A stretch of DNA of 39,946 nucleotides from Acidobacteriota bacterium (GTDB taxonomy: Bacteria; Acidobacteriota; Blastocatellia; RBC074), in contig JACPYM010000119.1 of assembly GCA_016196035.1 (NCBI GenBank), forward strand, positions 1-39,946. Reading direction: 5' to 3'. Of the stretch, positions 28,261-37,490 are shown piece by piece (position 1 is the stretch's first letter; every line of letters starts with the position of its first letter). Position numbers and translations under genes: made by a program. The notes beneath the pieces were generated by a model. That model had not been told where the DNA came from. It saw nothing but the letters and a program-made list of their open reading frames with translations, and made no database searches.

Positions 28261-28300
28261 AACGCTCATGCTGCCAAGCCAGCTTGGCAGCATGAGCGTT
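28261..28300. terminator. 40-bp palindrome between convergent genes
   Basis: Perfect 19-nt arms (28261-28279 and 28282-28300; AACGCTCATGCTGCCAAGC and its complement) are separated by 2 bases. It begins 8 bases after the stop of the B2-like gene. There is no T-run, so it may be an intergenic repeat or an intrinsic stop for transcription that lacks the canonical tail. Confidence 0.6.
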
Positions 28301-28356
28301 CAATATCCAGTCCATAGGCGGCCGTTAGCTTACTGCGGCAACAGGCCAAATGCTGG

Positions 28357-29382
28357 TTACTTGGCAGGTTTTTTGTACTTATTGATCAACTCTTGTACAC
28401 CGTCCGTTTTGCCGTCATGGCGGAAACCATAAAACTGTTTCAATTGCTCCATGATCTGCTGCGACATGGCTTGTAACTGCGGATTGCCTTCTGCTGCGGC
28501 GACGCCACGCGCATACCAGTCAATGACTTCATCCATGGCAGCGAGCGCTTTGTCGAGGATTTCAGATTTGCGCTCGGTTTGATAGCGTTTGGCTAATTCG
28601 TTGTACTCATCGTTGGCGATATTGCCAAGCATCGCCAGGGTTGAAACGTCGTATTGATCAAGCCCCGCCGATTTTTCCAAACTGTCTTTGGCTTTCGCGC
28701 GGTCGTTCATAAAGAACGCGATGAAGCCATTCGCTTGGTAGATGCGCGCCAGGGATGTATTGCGGAAGTCCGCCCAGAACTTGGCATCCGTCTTCGCCGG
28801 TTTCTTGTCGGCTTCCATCAGTTCGACTGCCTTGCTGGCGCTTTCCGCCGCTGCCTTCGCGTACTTCCAGGTTGGCCCGTTGTTTTGAAGTTGCTGCGCC
28901 CCGGCGTAACCGAGTTGTGCGTGCACGAAAACATCGTCCGGTTGGGTGGCTAAATACTTCGCGCCTTCACTGAAGGCTTCGTCGAATTTCCCCTGTTGCA
29001 CATAAGCGTCAATGAGGGCCGGTTTGACGAGATCCGCTTCACCCGGTTGATCAAAGGTGGCAATGAATTGCTGCGCAGTTTGCAATTTAACGTTGGCGTC
29101 CTTCTCCAGCATGATTTGATTGGAAAGGAATTCCGCCAGCTTTGTGCGTTGCGTCGTCTTCTTAAATTTCTTGATGAATTCGACCGTCTGCTTGGTCTTT
29201 TCCGTCGTGTTGGGTGCGGCGTTGATCTTCTGCAACGCCTTGGCCTCATCCTCAGAAATCTTCGGTTGCTCTTTTGGCTTGTCTTGCGTGGCTAAATTGG
29301 CGCCAGCCGTTATTTGGACGCACAGCAAGAGCGCCAGGGCACACACGGACAACGTCCGCGAAATTATCAGCAATCGCATCAT
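28357..29382 (-). CDS. Secreted TPR-repeat protein
   Basis: Translated from 29382 (MMRLLIISRTLS), the 341-residue protein has a signal peptide (about 1-27) and a helical repeat body typical of tetratricopeptide scaffolds, including YVQQGKFDEAFSEGAKYLA and FFMNDRAKAKDSLEKSAGLDQYD. A longer frame reaching to 29448 would add a charged N-terminus before the signal, which is unlikely; GAGG lies upstream of 29382. No catalytic motif is seen. It probably organises protein complexes in the periplasm. It is convergent with the B2-like gene and divergent from 29798. Confidence 0.87.
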   Translation of the reverse strand: MMRLLIISRTLSVCALALLLCVQITAGANLATQDKPKEQPKISEDEAKALQKINAAPNTTEKTKQTVEFIKKFKKTTQRTKLAEFLSNQIMLEKDANVKLQTAQQFIATFDQPGEADLVKPALIDAYVQQGKFDEAFSEGAKYLATQPDDVFVHAQLGYAGAQQLQNNGPTWKYAKAAAESASKAVELMEADKKPAKTDAKFWADFRNTSLARIYQANGFIAFFMNDRAKAKDSLEKSAGLDQYDVSTLAMLGNIANDEYNELAKRYQTERKSEILDKALAAMDEVIDWYARGVAAAEGNPQLQAMSQQIMEQLKQFYGFRHDGKTDGVQELINKYKKPAK

Positions 29383-29797
29383 GTCTTCTTTGACCTCGTG
29401 TGAATAAATTTGGGAAAGTTTGCGGCGCGTCTTGCGCTTGGCGGGCATTATAGCGGGCTAGCGGGCATCTGGCTAACGGTAGACGCCCTTCGCTGGATTT
29501 TGACGTCCGCCGGTTCAGCTTTTACCACAAGTCGGCCTGCGTCATTGACGGAGAAGAAAAATAACGTCACGCGAACTATACTTTGCGCTAGGACTTATTG
29601 TTCACCACCGCGCCGCGAAAATTTCATGATTGACGCACCATAGCTATTCAAGCTATTTTTACGCCGCATCCCAGCAACTTGTAGAACTTCACTTTCCCCA
29701 TTTCGCTGAGCATATTTCAGCACCACCCACGAATTGCTCTCCCATAATCATTGAAACGTTAGTTCTGCGTTTGTATTCGAAGGAGCTTACGAATCGT
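29383..29797. other. Divergent promoter region
   Basis: About 415 bases between two divergent genes. A reading frame from 29630 runs into the next gene but has no ribosome-binding site or signal peptide at its start, so I regard it as leader sequence. No repeat or RNA gene is recognised. Confidence 0.5.
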
Positions 29798-30391
29798 ATG
29801 TTCAGAGCAAACTTGCTTTGCCGTCCGAGGCTTTGCTTGCAGGTCGTGCTGTGCAGCCTCTTATTGACCGGTCTGTCTGTAAATACCCACGCCACCATCA
29901 TGCGTTACCTGGAGGTTGAGGAACTGGCTCGACTTTCAACCGATGTCATTCACGGCCAGGTGCTCTCGACCCGCACTTATTGGGATGAGGGGCACGCGCG
30001 CATTTACACGGCTGTCCGCGTACAGGTTGATGAGGCGCTCAAGGGCACGACCAAACGCGGCGGGATTGTGACGATCACACAACTTGGCGGCGAGTTGGAT
30101 GGGATGCGGCTTGATTATAGTGGCCGTCCAAAATTCAGCTCGGGCGAAGCCGTCGTGCTTTTCACCAAAACAGGTCGCAAGCAGGATTTCATTGTGGTCG
30201 GGATGCAACAGGGAAAGCTGCGTGTGGTGGGCGATGAAGTCGTGCGCGATTTCAGCGGGATTACTTTATTGGAAGAAACTCCCCCCAACACCTCAGGCCT
30301 TGCCGGGCGAATCATTGCACCGAGCAAACCTCAGCGCATTCAAACCAGGATGTCGTTAAGCGAATTACGTCAGCGGCTAGCGAAATTGTAG
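29798..30391 (+). CDS. Secreted protein of unknown function preceding a matrixin-type protease
   Basis: Starting at ATG 29798 (AAGGAG about 12 bases upstream), the 197-residue protein has a signal peptide (about 1-31, VNTHA|T). The mature part is a compact beta-rich domain with MRYLEVEELARLSTDVIHGQV, TYWDEGHARIYTAVRVQVDEALKG and VLFTKTGRKQDFIVVGMQQGKLRV. From memory, short proteins of this type are often found next to secreted matrixin-like metalloproteases in Acidobacteriota and Myxococcota. It lies 28 bases before the next gene, so the two are probably co-transcribed. Function unknown. Confidence 0.8.
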   Translation: MFRANLLCRPRLCLQVVLCSLLLTGLSVNTHATIMRYLEVEELARLSTDVIHGQVLSTRTYWDEGHARIYTAVRVQVDEALKGTTKRGGIVTITQLGGELDGMRLDYSGRPKFSSGEAVVLFTKTGRKQDFIVVGMQQGKLRVVGDEVVRDFSGITLLEETPPNTSGLAGRIIAPSKPQRIQTRMSLSELRQRLAKL

Positions 30392-30419
30392 GCAAAGATT
30401 TTCTGAGGCGCGAAAAAAA

Positions 30420-30569
30420 ATGAGAAAGTTGTATTCGTTCATGCTGATCGCGGCATTGCTCGCCATCCGTACTGGCAAAACTGAATCTTATGTGCTCAGC
30501 ACTGCCGCAAACGGTGCTCCCATTCATTGGAATTTAACCAACCCGGCCTCGCCCATCGTCCACCATTGA
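30420..30569 (+). CDS. N-terminal fragment of matrixin-type metalloprotease, cut by a frameshift
   Basis: Forty-nine codons from ATG 30420 (GAGG upstream) encode a signal peptide and the start of the mature protein (APIHWNLTNPASPIV), then end at TGA 30567-30569. The downstream frame continues naturally (TIDDGLDISG) if one C is removed from GTCCACC near 30559-30563. This is therefore the 5' end of the gene described next. Confidence 0.6.
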   Translation: MRKLYSFMLIAALLAIRTGKTESYVLSTAANGAPIHWNLTNPASPIVHH

Positions 30570-30594
30570 TGACGGGCTGGATATTTCAGGCGCT

Positions 30595-32277
30595 TTGGCC
30601 GTGACGCGGCTTTTCACCTTTGTCGGCGGCGGGCGCGATGGTGAGATTGCCGACGTGAGTCTGACGTTTAATGGCAATTCCGTTACCTGGGGAACGGACG
30701 GCAATGCCAGTCGCGTGGATATTGCGGAAGTCGCCACCCATGAAATCGGACATTCTTTTGGATTGGATCATTCGCCGGTGGGCGCTTCCACGATGTTTCC
30801 ACGCACCGGCAATGGCTCACTGCGGAATCGCTCGCTCTCTCCCGATGATCAGCTTGCCGCTGCCACTTTGTATCCCAGCAGCGCGTTTGCCAGCCAAACG
30901 GGAATCTTACGTGGCAGTGTGCGCGACAGCGCGGGCGGGGCGCTGTTCGGGGCCATCGTGGCGGTGAACGATGCCAACGGCAATGTGATCGCCTCGGCGC
31001 TTTCGCAACGCGACGGAACCTATCGTATTCAAGGCTTGCCCCCTGGCGAATATAGCGCCTGCGTTCAACCCCTCAATCCACCAGGCGGTTTGTTTTTTAG
31101 CCGGGATGATCTGAACGCTTTTTACAGCCAAAGCAATACCGATTTTCTGACCTCCAATGACAGTGCGGTTTCGATTCGTGCGGGGAGTGAAACCGCACAG
31201 AATTTTTCGGTCACACGTGGCACGCCCGCAATGCAAACTTACTTGATTCACAATCCAGCGACGCACAGTTTCTCGAATATCGCCGTGGCCGTTGAACGCG
31301 GCCAAACCGTCACCATCGGAGTTGGCGGGCCTGGACTGCCTGCGAGCGGTACCCCGCTGAGTGTGAGCGGCACGGGTGTCAGTCTGTCCAATTTTCGCTT
31401 TGGGACGTTCAGCGGTGGTTCGGGGACAGCGGTGCTGGCGGATGCCGTCATTAGCTCTACGGCAGCGCCTGGTGCGCGCAATCTGATCGTTACAGCCAAC
31501 GGGCAGCGCACTATTGCCCTGGGCGCATTTGAGATAACCGGGTCAGCCCAGCCGCCGCCTGCGCCCGTGAGCGTTGTTTCAGCCGCCAATTTCTCCGCTA
31601 AAGTTGCGGCGGAATCTATCGTCTCTGCGTTCGGAACCGTGCTGGCGACGAGTCGTGTGACGGCTACGTCAGCGCCCTTGCCGACCTCGCTCGGCGGCAC
31701 AACGGTGCGCTTGCGGGATAACACAGGCGTGATGCGTGATGCGCCGCTCTTTTTCGTATCGCCGACGCAGCTCAACTTTCAAATGCCGCCCGGGTTGCAA
31801 TACGGAAATGTGACGATCACGATTACGAACGGTTCCGGTCAAACTTCCGCTGGCAGCCTTGTCCTGGAGCGGATTGCGCCCGGCTTGTTCACGGCGAATG
31901 GCAACGGCGCTGGGCCTGGCGCGGCGGCGGTGTTGCGGGTCAAAGCGAATGGCGCACAAAGTTATGAACCCGTCGTGCGCTTTGACGCGGCTTCAAGCAA
32001 ATTGGTCACCGTGCCCATTGATATGAGTAACCCAGGCGATCAGGTCTTCTTGCTGCTGTTCGGCACAGGCATCCGCTTTCGCACGGCGCTCAACGCAGTA
32101 TCGGTCACGGTCGGCGGGGCACCGCAACAGGTTTCTTTTGCGGATAAACAAGGCGGCCAGGTTGGCCTTGATCAAATTAACGTGCGCCTGAGCGGACTGA
32201 CACAACATGGCGAAGTGGATGTCGTCGCCATCGTTGAAGGACAAAGGTCGAATGTCGTGCGCGTCAACGTTAAGTAA
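30595..32277 (+). CDS. Secreted matrixin-type zinc metalloprotease, main part, with Solibacter C-terminal domain
   Basis: The frame from TTG 30595 has 560 residues and is open back to about 30538. It includes the zinc-binding motif H49-E-I-G-H53-S-F-G-L-D-H59 with a Met-turn (M67), as in matrixin/metzincin proteases. A carboxypeptidase-regulatory-like domain follows (about 103-165), then a beta-rich segment (about 210-315) and the Solibacter-type C-terminal domain (about 324-560; PLFFVSPTQLNFQMPP, PGLFTANGNGAG). The true start is at 30420, separated by a +1 frameshift. The segment between the N-terminus and the zinc motif also looks shorter than in relatives known to me, so the gene may be decaying. 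It could be a recent pseudogene, a sequence error or a programmed shift. Confidence 0.85.
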   Translation: MAVTRLFTFVGGGRDGEIADVSLTFNGNSVTWGTDGNASRVDIAEVATHEIGHSFGLDHSPVGASTMFPRTGNGSLRNRSLSPDDQLAAATLYPSSAFASQTGILRGSVRDSAGGALFGAIVAVNDANGNVIASALSQRDGTYRIQGLPPGEYSACVQPLNPPGGLFFSRDDLNAFYSQSNTDFLTSNDSAVSIRAGSETAQNFSVTRGTPAMQTYLIHNPATHSFSNIAVAVERGQTVTIGVGGPGLPASGTPLSVSGTGVSLSNFRFGTFSGGSGTAVLADAVISSTAAPGARNLIVTANGQRTIALGAFEITGSAQPPPAPVSVVSAANFSAKVAAESIVSAFGTVLATSRVTATSAPLPTSLGGTTVRLRDNTGVMRDAPLFFVSPTQLNFQMPPGLQYGNVTITITNGSGQTSAGSLVLERIAPGLFTANGNGAGPGAAAVLRVKANGAQSYEPVVRFDAASSKLVTVPIDMSNPGDQVFLLLFGTGIRFRTALNAVSVTVGGAPQQVSFADKQGGQVGLDQINVRLSGLTQHGEVDVVAIVEGQRSNVVRVNVK

Positions 32278-32311
32278 GGCGCGCTGCGATAACGACTGCG
32301 AACTGGAATTG

Positions 32312-32345
32312 AAAAGGGCGTGAGAAATTTTCTCACGCCCTTTTG
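32312..32345. terminator. Bidirectional rho-independent terminator
   Basis: GGGCGTGAGA (32316-32325) and TCTCACGCCC (32331-32340) form a perfect 10-bp stem with a 5-nt loop, flanked by AAAA and TTTTG. It is shared by the plus-strand protease gene ending at 32277 and the minus-strand gene ending at 32347. Confidence 0.93.
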
Positions 32346-32346
32346 T

Positions 32347-33441
32347 TTACCAACTGGTCAGCCCCAGGCGTTTCAACGCATGGGCCGAAGGATACCCCGT
32401 CGCCGGCAAACCATAATCCTTTTGAAATTCCCACATCGCCAGAATCGTCGCCTCATCGTAGACGCCATTGGGTTCAGCTTTATAAAACCCGCGCTTAACC
32501 AGTTCATACTGAATTTCCAAGACGCGCTCCTGCGGAATGACCAGATCGTTGCGTTTGGCTGGCGGCGTATTCGTCTTGCTCACAAGCGCGCCAAAGGGCG
32601 TCAGCGGACGCGCCTCAGGCAAGGTTAGCAGTTTGGCGACGGAGGGTGACAACGAGCCGTATTCAACCACTTCGATTTTATCCGGTAACTGAATTTGATA
32701 GGCAGGCGTGTCGGTCGCAGTGTTGGCTTCTCTGGGACGCCGCGCCGAAGCCGTTTCACTGGGCTCGGTATTTCGACCAGCCGGGCGTTCCGGCTCAGAC
32801 TCGCGCAGGTTGTTTTTCTCGGTTCGGTGGTTGGGCGTTACGGTAGCGGTGTTGGTTTCTTCAGCACGAGTTGTGCGGCGACGCGTCGCGGGCAAAGGGT
32901 CGTTGACTTGCTTGCCGAATTTACCGTGCCGCTCAGTTTCCGTCTGGAGTTTTGCCGGGGCGATTGGTGTGAATGTCGCGCGCGTCAGGCGCGAGGTCAG
33001 CGGTTGCTCTGCCAAGCGGTTTGGTTTCAGCGCAGTCGCAAGCTTGCCGCTGCTTTTATTGACGGCTTTCGCCAGTAAGGGCGTTTCTGCTTTGGCGCGC
33101 GCGCCACGGAGTTGCGGTTTGAGCTTGGCTTCTTGTTCTCGGAGCTTGCTTGTGGCGGCGTTCAGCCCAAGTTTGCCAGCTTTCTTGCTCAAGGGCGCAG
33201 GCTCTGGTTTGGCGGCCAACCCTTTTTTGGTTTTACGCTCGGCTTCGAGCCTGCCAGGGGCGGGGCGGGCAGCCAGCGTTTTAGGAAGGGTTTTGGTTTG
33301 CGGACGCGCCTTCTCAAGTTTGGCTTTGTTAGCGAATACCGGCGTCACCAACAATACTTGTGCGAGCAAAAGGCAAAACAGACCAAGCCATGATGTTAAG
33401 CCGCTTTTTTGCCCCGCAGAAAACTGTTTGAGCGTTTGCAT
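32347..33441 (-). CDS. Exported Lys/Ala-rich protein with C-terminal peptidoglycan-binding domain
   Basis: The 364-residue protein has an N-terminal hydrophobic segment (about 13-36, signal peptide or anchor), a long low-complexity region rich in Lys, Ala, Pro and Thr (about 38-260), and a C-terminal PG_binding_1-type domain (about 300-364; VLEIQYELVKRGFYKAEPNGVYDEATILAMWEFQ in part, then KRLGL). The domain binds cell wall glycan or peptide. The disordered region probably spans the periplasm or interacts with acidic polymers. It lies 69 bases downstream of the HtrA gene on the same strand and may be co-transcribed with it. Confidence 0.87.
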   Translation of the reverse strand: MQTLKQFSAGQKSGLTSWLGLFCLLLAQVLLVTPVFANKAKLEKARPQTKTLPKTLAARPAPGRLEAERKTKKGLAAKPEPAPLSKKAGKLGLNAATSKLREQEAKLKPQLRGARAKAETPLLAKAVNKSSGKLATALKPNRLAEQPLTSRLTRATFTPIAPAKLQTETERHGKFGKQVNDPLPATRRRTTRAEETNTATVTPNHRTEKNNLRESEPERPAGRNTEPSETASARRPREANTATDTPAYQIQLPDKIEVVEYGSLSPSVAKLLTLPEARPLTPFGALVSKTNTPPAKRNDLVIPQERVLEIQYELVKRGFYKAEPNGVYDEATILAMWEFQKDYGLPATGYPSAHALKRLGLTSW

Positions 33442-33510
33442 GAAGCACCACCAATCCGGTTACACTGCGATTACTGGCTAGCCTCATTATTCATCTGAGG
33501 CCACTTGATC

Positions 33511-35055
33511 CTAAGGTTTTGTGAAAGAGATATAAAAGCGCGGATTCGGCTCTTCGCGATCTCGGTAAATTTGCAAGACCACCGCCTCGCCCGCGCGCAG
33601 CCGGTCGAAAATCTTTGCGTACTCGGCCTTTGATTTGATCGGTTCGCGATTGAACATTTCGATGACATCGCCACTCTTCAGCCCCGCATCGTCCGCCAAA
33701 CTGCCGGGCGCGACATTGCCGACAAATACGCCTTTGACCTCGCTCGTCAGCTTGCCAATCCCCATCTGGTTGCGTAGATCGCTGACCGTGATACCCAACG
33801 ATTGCGGGCGCAACAATTCAATGCGGGCCGCTTTCAGTTGGTCAACGATCGGTTCGGCATCCGGGCGGCGGCCTATGGTGATATTCAAAATTTGCTCGCG
33901 GCCGTTGCGATAGATTTTAACGGGGGCGGTGGTACCGACCGGCGTCGTGCCGATGCGGCGCATCAGGTCCTTGTCGTCGCGGATGCGTTCGCCACGGAAT
34001 TCCCAGATCACGTCATTGACCAGCAACCCGGCTTTGGCGGCAGGGCTGACCACCGGTTGCCGATCTACAAAAACTGTGTCGCCGATATTGCTGACGATGG
34101 CGCCGCGTGTTGCGGGCAAGTTGAAGACCTTGGCGATCTGGGGGGTGACAGGTTCTGTATTCACGCCCAGAAACCCACGCACGACATGCCCGTTTTTGAT
34201 CAATTGATGATAGATGAGCAACGCCTCGCTCATCGGCAGCGCAAAGCCGATACCGTTGTAATCGCCCGTCGTTGTGGCAATCGCGGTGTTGATGCCGATG
34301 ACTTCGCCCATCAAATTGATCAATGGCCCACCCGAATTGCCCGGATTGATCGCCGCATCGGTTTGCAGAAAGTATTGAAAACCGCGTCCGGCACGTTTGT
34401 TGAGTTCGGTGGCTTCACGATCTTTGGCGCTGATGATGCCGGCAGTAACGGTCTGACTCAGATTGAAGGGCGAGCCAATAGCCATCACCCAATCACCGAC
34501 ACGCGCCCGCTCTGAATCGCCGGTGCGCGCCGCTTGCAATTCTTTGGCCGGCTCGACCTTGATCACTGCCAAATCTGTTTCCATATCACTGCCAATGACG
34601 CGCGCGGGCAATTCATTGCCGTCAAAAAATTTGACAATGATACGGTCGGCATCGGCGATGACGTGTTGATTGGTCAGAATGTAACCTGCGGCGTCCACGA
34701 TCACACCCGAACCGTTCCCGCGCCGGGCACGTTCCCGCGCGGAAAAAGGTTCCAGGGAAGGGCGTTCTTCGATGATGATTTCGCGGCGGCTACGCAGGGC
34801 GGGTTGCGAGACGGTGCTGATGTTGACGACCGATGGTTCAACGCGCCGGGCGATCTCGACGAAGGCGGAGGACATCTCGACGCTTACTTCACCGAGGCTC
34901 GCAATAGCCGGACGCTTGGTCGCCGAGAAAATCACCCCAATGATGATGCCGAACGCCAGGGTGCAAGCCGCAATCGCCACCAGGATAGCGCGGTCACGCG
35001 CACGACGCTGTTGGGCGAGCATGCTTTCCCATTGTTTAGGCGACGTGTCTTGCAT
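33511..35055 (-). CDS. HtrA/Deg-family periplasmic serine protease with two PDZ domains
   Basis: Read from ATG 35055 the protein has 514 residues: an N-terminal membrane anchor (about 24-44), a trypsin-like protease domain (about 60-275) and two PDZ domains (about 290-400 and 415-510). The catalytic triad is H131 (TNQHVI), D161 (ETDLAVIK) and S241 (NPGNSGGP). It degrades or refolds damaged envelope proteins in the periplasm. A TTG start at 35100 would add 15 residues, but the ATG is more likely. Between the anchor and the protease domain there is a short charged linker rich in Arg and Glu (about 90-112). The gene precedes the peptidoglycan-binding protein gene, which suggests a joint role in envelope maintenance. 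Confidence 0.97.
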   Translation of the reverse strand: MQDTSPKQWESMLAQQRRARDRAILVAIAACTLAFGIIIGVIFSATKRPAIASLGEVSVEMSSAFVEIARRVEPSVVNISTVSQPALRSRREIIIEERPSLEPFSARERARRGNGSGVIVDAAGYILTNQHVIADADRIIVKFFDGNELPARVIGSDMETDLAVIKVEPAKELQAARTGDSERARVGDWVMAIGSPFNLSQTVTAGIISAKDREATELNKRAGRGFQYFLQTDAAINPGNSGGPLINLMGEVIGINTAIATTTGDYNGIGFALPMSEALLIYHQLIKNGHVVRGFLGVNTEPVTPQIAKVFNLPATRGAIVSNIGDTVFVDRQPVVSPAAKAGLLVNDVIWEFRGERIRDDKDLMRRIGTTPVGTTAPVKIYRNGREQILNITIGRRPDAEPIVDQLKAARIELLRPQSLGITVSDLRNQMGIGKLTSEVKGVFVGNVAPGSLADDAGLKSGDVIEMFNREPIKSKAEYAKIFDRLRAGEAVVLQIYRDREEPNPRFYISFTKP

Positions 35056-35269
35056 CACGACTTCAAAATCTACGGCGAGCCTTCGCTCCGCCAGCGTCAA
35101 ATTGCTTCAAGTAAGAACGTCAGAAGGGGGATGGACAACGGAACGTGTCGTAAAAGGTAGGCGGAGTATAGCAAATGGCTTCCGGTGCGAACAGCCTGAA
35201 ACATGCCTGACACGAGAAAGTTTTTAGCGCAGAAAATTCCGGCGAGCGCTAACAGTAAGGTTCAGATAA

Positions 35270-35312
35270 ACCAAACGCCAACCGGTCAGAACTCTGACGG
35301 CTGGCGTTTGGT
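35270..35312 (-). terminator. Terminator-like hairpin after the TPR gene
   Basis: ACCAAACGCCA (35270-35280) pairs with TGGCGTTTGGT (35302-35312), and the inner part pairs imperfectly through GGTCAGA and TCTGACG. It starts about 20 bases beyond the stop of the minus-strand gene 35332-36588. The following T-tract is short, so the call is moderate. Confidence 0.65.
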
Positions 35313-35331
35313 AATCACGTAAGCGAAAAAA

Positions 35332-36588
35332 TTAAGGTTTTTTCTTTGCCGGAGCGGCTTTCTTGGCAGGCTCGGATTTCGGCGGTTGCAGGTTGTTGCC
35401 CACAACCAGGTCTTTCAATACGGTTTTGACTTCGGCGACACGTCCGTCTGTGGCTGGTGCGGTGTCCAGGAATTTCTGGAACGTATTCGCGGACTCCTGA
35501 AATTTCGCTACGCTGGCGTAGGCCAAACCGAGCTTGTACATCGCGTCAATGTTATCCGGATTGGCTTCCAGGATTTTCTGATAGGCCGCAACGGATTCTT
35601 CCGCTTTGCCGGACTCGAAGTAAACCTCTGCCGCTGCCAATTGATATTTGATCTTGTCCGCCGGAAGTTCGGAAAGATCAGCCGCCTCGGCATACGCTTT
35701 CACCGATGGATCAACCATTTCCATCACACCCAACCGCTTGGCCATCAGACCTTGCGCGTCGGCTTTGATCTTCAGCGTCGTCGCCTTGCGCTTCTTGGCG
35801 TCTACAGCTTTGGCCGGATCACCCAAATCTTTTTCAACCAGGGCTAACGCTTTGTCTGCCGCGCCTGCCGCATCCGTGAAATCCTGCTTGGCGGCATCGC
35901 GTTTGGACATGTCGCCCTTGAGGCTTTCGTTCAGGTTCGTGACGCCCCGGTTGTAAAGCGCCAGTCCAAGATTGGCCCAGATCGCATATTGCTCGGCGTC
36001 CAGCTTGGCGGCCTCGTTGAAATCGGCGATTGCGCCCGCGTAATCCTTGGCGTTGGATTTGGCGATGCCGCTCTCGAAGACTTTCTTCATCGTTTCGTGA
36101 TCGGATTTGGCTTTCTCATTGGAGGCTTTGGCCTTCTCGTATTCTTCCTGCTGTTTTTTGATTTCAGCCGCACTCAGTTGTTTAGGCGCTGGCGCGCCCG
36201 GGGCTGCGGCTGCGCCGCCACCCGCGCGCTTCAAATCCTCCATTGTGATTTTGTGACCGTCGCCAGGATCGAGTTCGACCTTGAGACCTTCGCCTTGTGC
36301 CGGTTTGATGCCGCTCAAATACGACGGCGTAAAACCAGGCGCCGAAATCAAAAGCGTGTAGGTGCCGACATAGGGCACGCCCGCGTGCAGGAAGTGGCCT
36401 TTCTTATCGGCCTTAACATCGTAATTGCCTTTGATGTCGGTGCGGACGATGGCGACTTCCGCGCCGGGAATACCTTCGGTCGTACCGCGTTTGACAACGT
36501 CGCCTTCGAGGCGGCCAACCTGTGCCGTTGCGTTGATCGTAATCAGCGCCAAGGCCGCCACCGTTAACCACAGGGTCTTGAGTTTCAT
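35332..36588 (-). CDS. Secreted carboxypeptidase-regulatory-like/TPR protein
   Basis: Starting at ATG 36588, with a strong GGAGG just upstream, the 418-residue protein has a signal peptide (1-22, INATA|Q), a carboxypeptidase regulatory-like beta sandwich (about 25-108; LEGDVVKRGTTEGIPGAEVAI), an Ala/Pro linker, a Lys/Glu-rich coiled-coil-like segment (about 135-175) and tetratricopeptide repeats (about 165-395), ending in a Lys/Pro/Ala-rich tail. It is likely a periplasmic or surface scaffold. Both ends of the gene have hairpins. A frame reaching 36714 has no ribosome-binding site or signal at its start and is rejected. Confidence 0.92.
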   Translation of the reverse strand: MKLKTLWLTVAALALITINATAQVGRLEGDVVKRGTTEGIPGAEVAIVRTDIKGNYDVKADKKGHFLHAGVPYVGTYTLLISAPGFTPSYLSGIKPAQGEGLKVELDPGDGHKITMEDLKRAGGGAAAAPGAPAPKQLSAAEIKKQQEEYEKAKASNEKAKSDHETMKKVFESGIAKSNAKDYAGAIADFNEAAKLDAEQYAIWANLGLALYNRGVTNLNESLKGDMSKRDAAKQDFTDAAGAADKALALVEKDLGDPAKAVDAKKRKATTLKIKADAQGLMAKRLGVMEMVDPSVKAYAEAADLSELPADKIKYQLAAAEVYFESGKAEESVAAYQKILEANPDNIDAMYKLGLAYASVAKFQESANTFQKFLDTAPATDGRVAEVKTVLKDLVVGNNLQPPKSEPAKKAAPAKKKP

Positions 36589-36902
36589 TTTGTTCCTCCG
36601 TGTGATGCTCAACGTACTTGCTACTCGTGCCGGCAAGGCTTGTGCGCCAGCTTGCGGCGGGCGTTCGATGCGGCGTTGAACCGCGCGTTGTCCGCGCGGT
36701 TCTAACCGCCGCAAATCACGTATTTCTACGTAAACGTTGCTTGCCAGCGACTACCTCTCTAAAAACGTTCGGGAAATGATTTGATGTATTGTGATTTCAG
36801 AACGCGCGGATTGTAGCGTAGGAGTAAGGTTGATTCAATCGGTGGGCGATAAAGAAGGAGGGAACGTTGGCGCGCAACGCTCCCCCTATGCTGAATCCAG
36901 CT
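36589..36902. other. Intergenic region with hairpin 36678-36702
   Basis: About 314 bases between two minus-strand genes. It includes a perfect 10-bp stem GAACCGCGCG (36678-36687) with CGCGCGGTTC (36693-36702) and a 5-nt loop. The hairpin lies about 90 bases upstream of the 36588 start, so it is either in that gene's leader or ends the transcript of the DinB gene. No T-run follows. No gene is seen here. Confidence 0.55.
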
Positions 36903-37490
36903 TTAGAACAGTTTCTCCTGCGGCGGCTTCGCGCCTTTCAGCCGCAGGTAGATGGTTGTCTGGCCGCGATGATGCGTTTGATGTTCGAAGCATTTCTCGA
37001 ATGCGATCGCGCGCGTGGTCTCGAGCGAGCCGAAGAGTTTGATCTTCTCATCGGCTTTGGACATATCCAGTTTTTGCACGGCGGTGATGACGTAGTCGTA
37101 GCTTTCCATGACGATTTTCGCCAACGCCTCTTTGCTTTGCTTGTACTCGGCCATCTTTTCCAGGTCTTTCCCCTGATATGGATTAGCGATGCCTGCCGCC
37201 GCCGAGGCAAAGCTGAAGTTGGCCGCGCTCAGATGCAACATTTGCTCAGCAAAGCTGCGAATGTCCGGCGTCGGTTTGAAGCCAAGCCCGTCAGCAGGCA
37301 TGGCATCCAGATATTCTTTGGTGTAATCACGGGCGCGCGTCCAATTGGCGACCATATGCGCGGTGTGCGGATTGGCGGCTTTCATCATCGTGCCGCCTTG
37401 CGTTTGTTGGGCGAAACAGACCAAGCCGAAGGCCAGGTTGAGGGCGAATACGCCGCTCAGGTAACGCAGGGCGATCAATCGTTGCTTCAT
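36903..37490 (-). CDS. Exported DinB-family protein
   Basis: From ATG 37490 (AAGGAG upstream) the 195-residue protein has a signal peptide (about 1-27, CFAQQ) and a DinB four-helix bundle. The metal-binding His triad is visible as H86 (QMLHLSAAN) and H170 and H174 (HQTHHRGQ). DinB proteins are metal-dependent enzymes, often thiol transferases, or damage-inducible proteins of unknown activity. Export is unusual for the fold but common in Acidobacteriota as far as I recall. It is divergent from the helicase gene. The substrate is unknown. Confidence 0.92.
   Translation of the reverse strand: MKQRLIALRYLSGVFALNLAFGLVCFAQQTQGGTMMKAANPHTAHMVANWTRARDYTKEYLDAMPADGLGFKPTPDIRSFAEQMLHLSAANFSFASAAAGIANPYQGKDLEKMAEYKQSKEALAKIVMESYDYVITAVQKLDMSKADEKIKLFGSLETTRAIAFEKCFEHQTHHRGQTTIYLRLKGAKPPQEKLF

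Noticed and set aside
29630-29797. N-terminal extension of the 29798 gene
   Set aside because: The extra 56 residues have no signal peptide, while the internal ATG at 29798 has AAGGAG upstream and begins a proper signal peptide.
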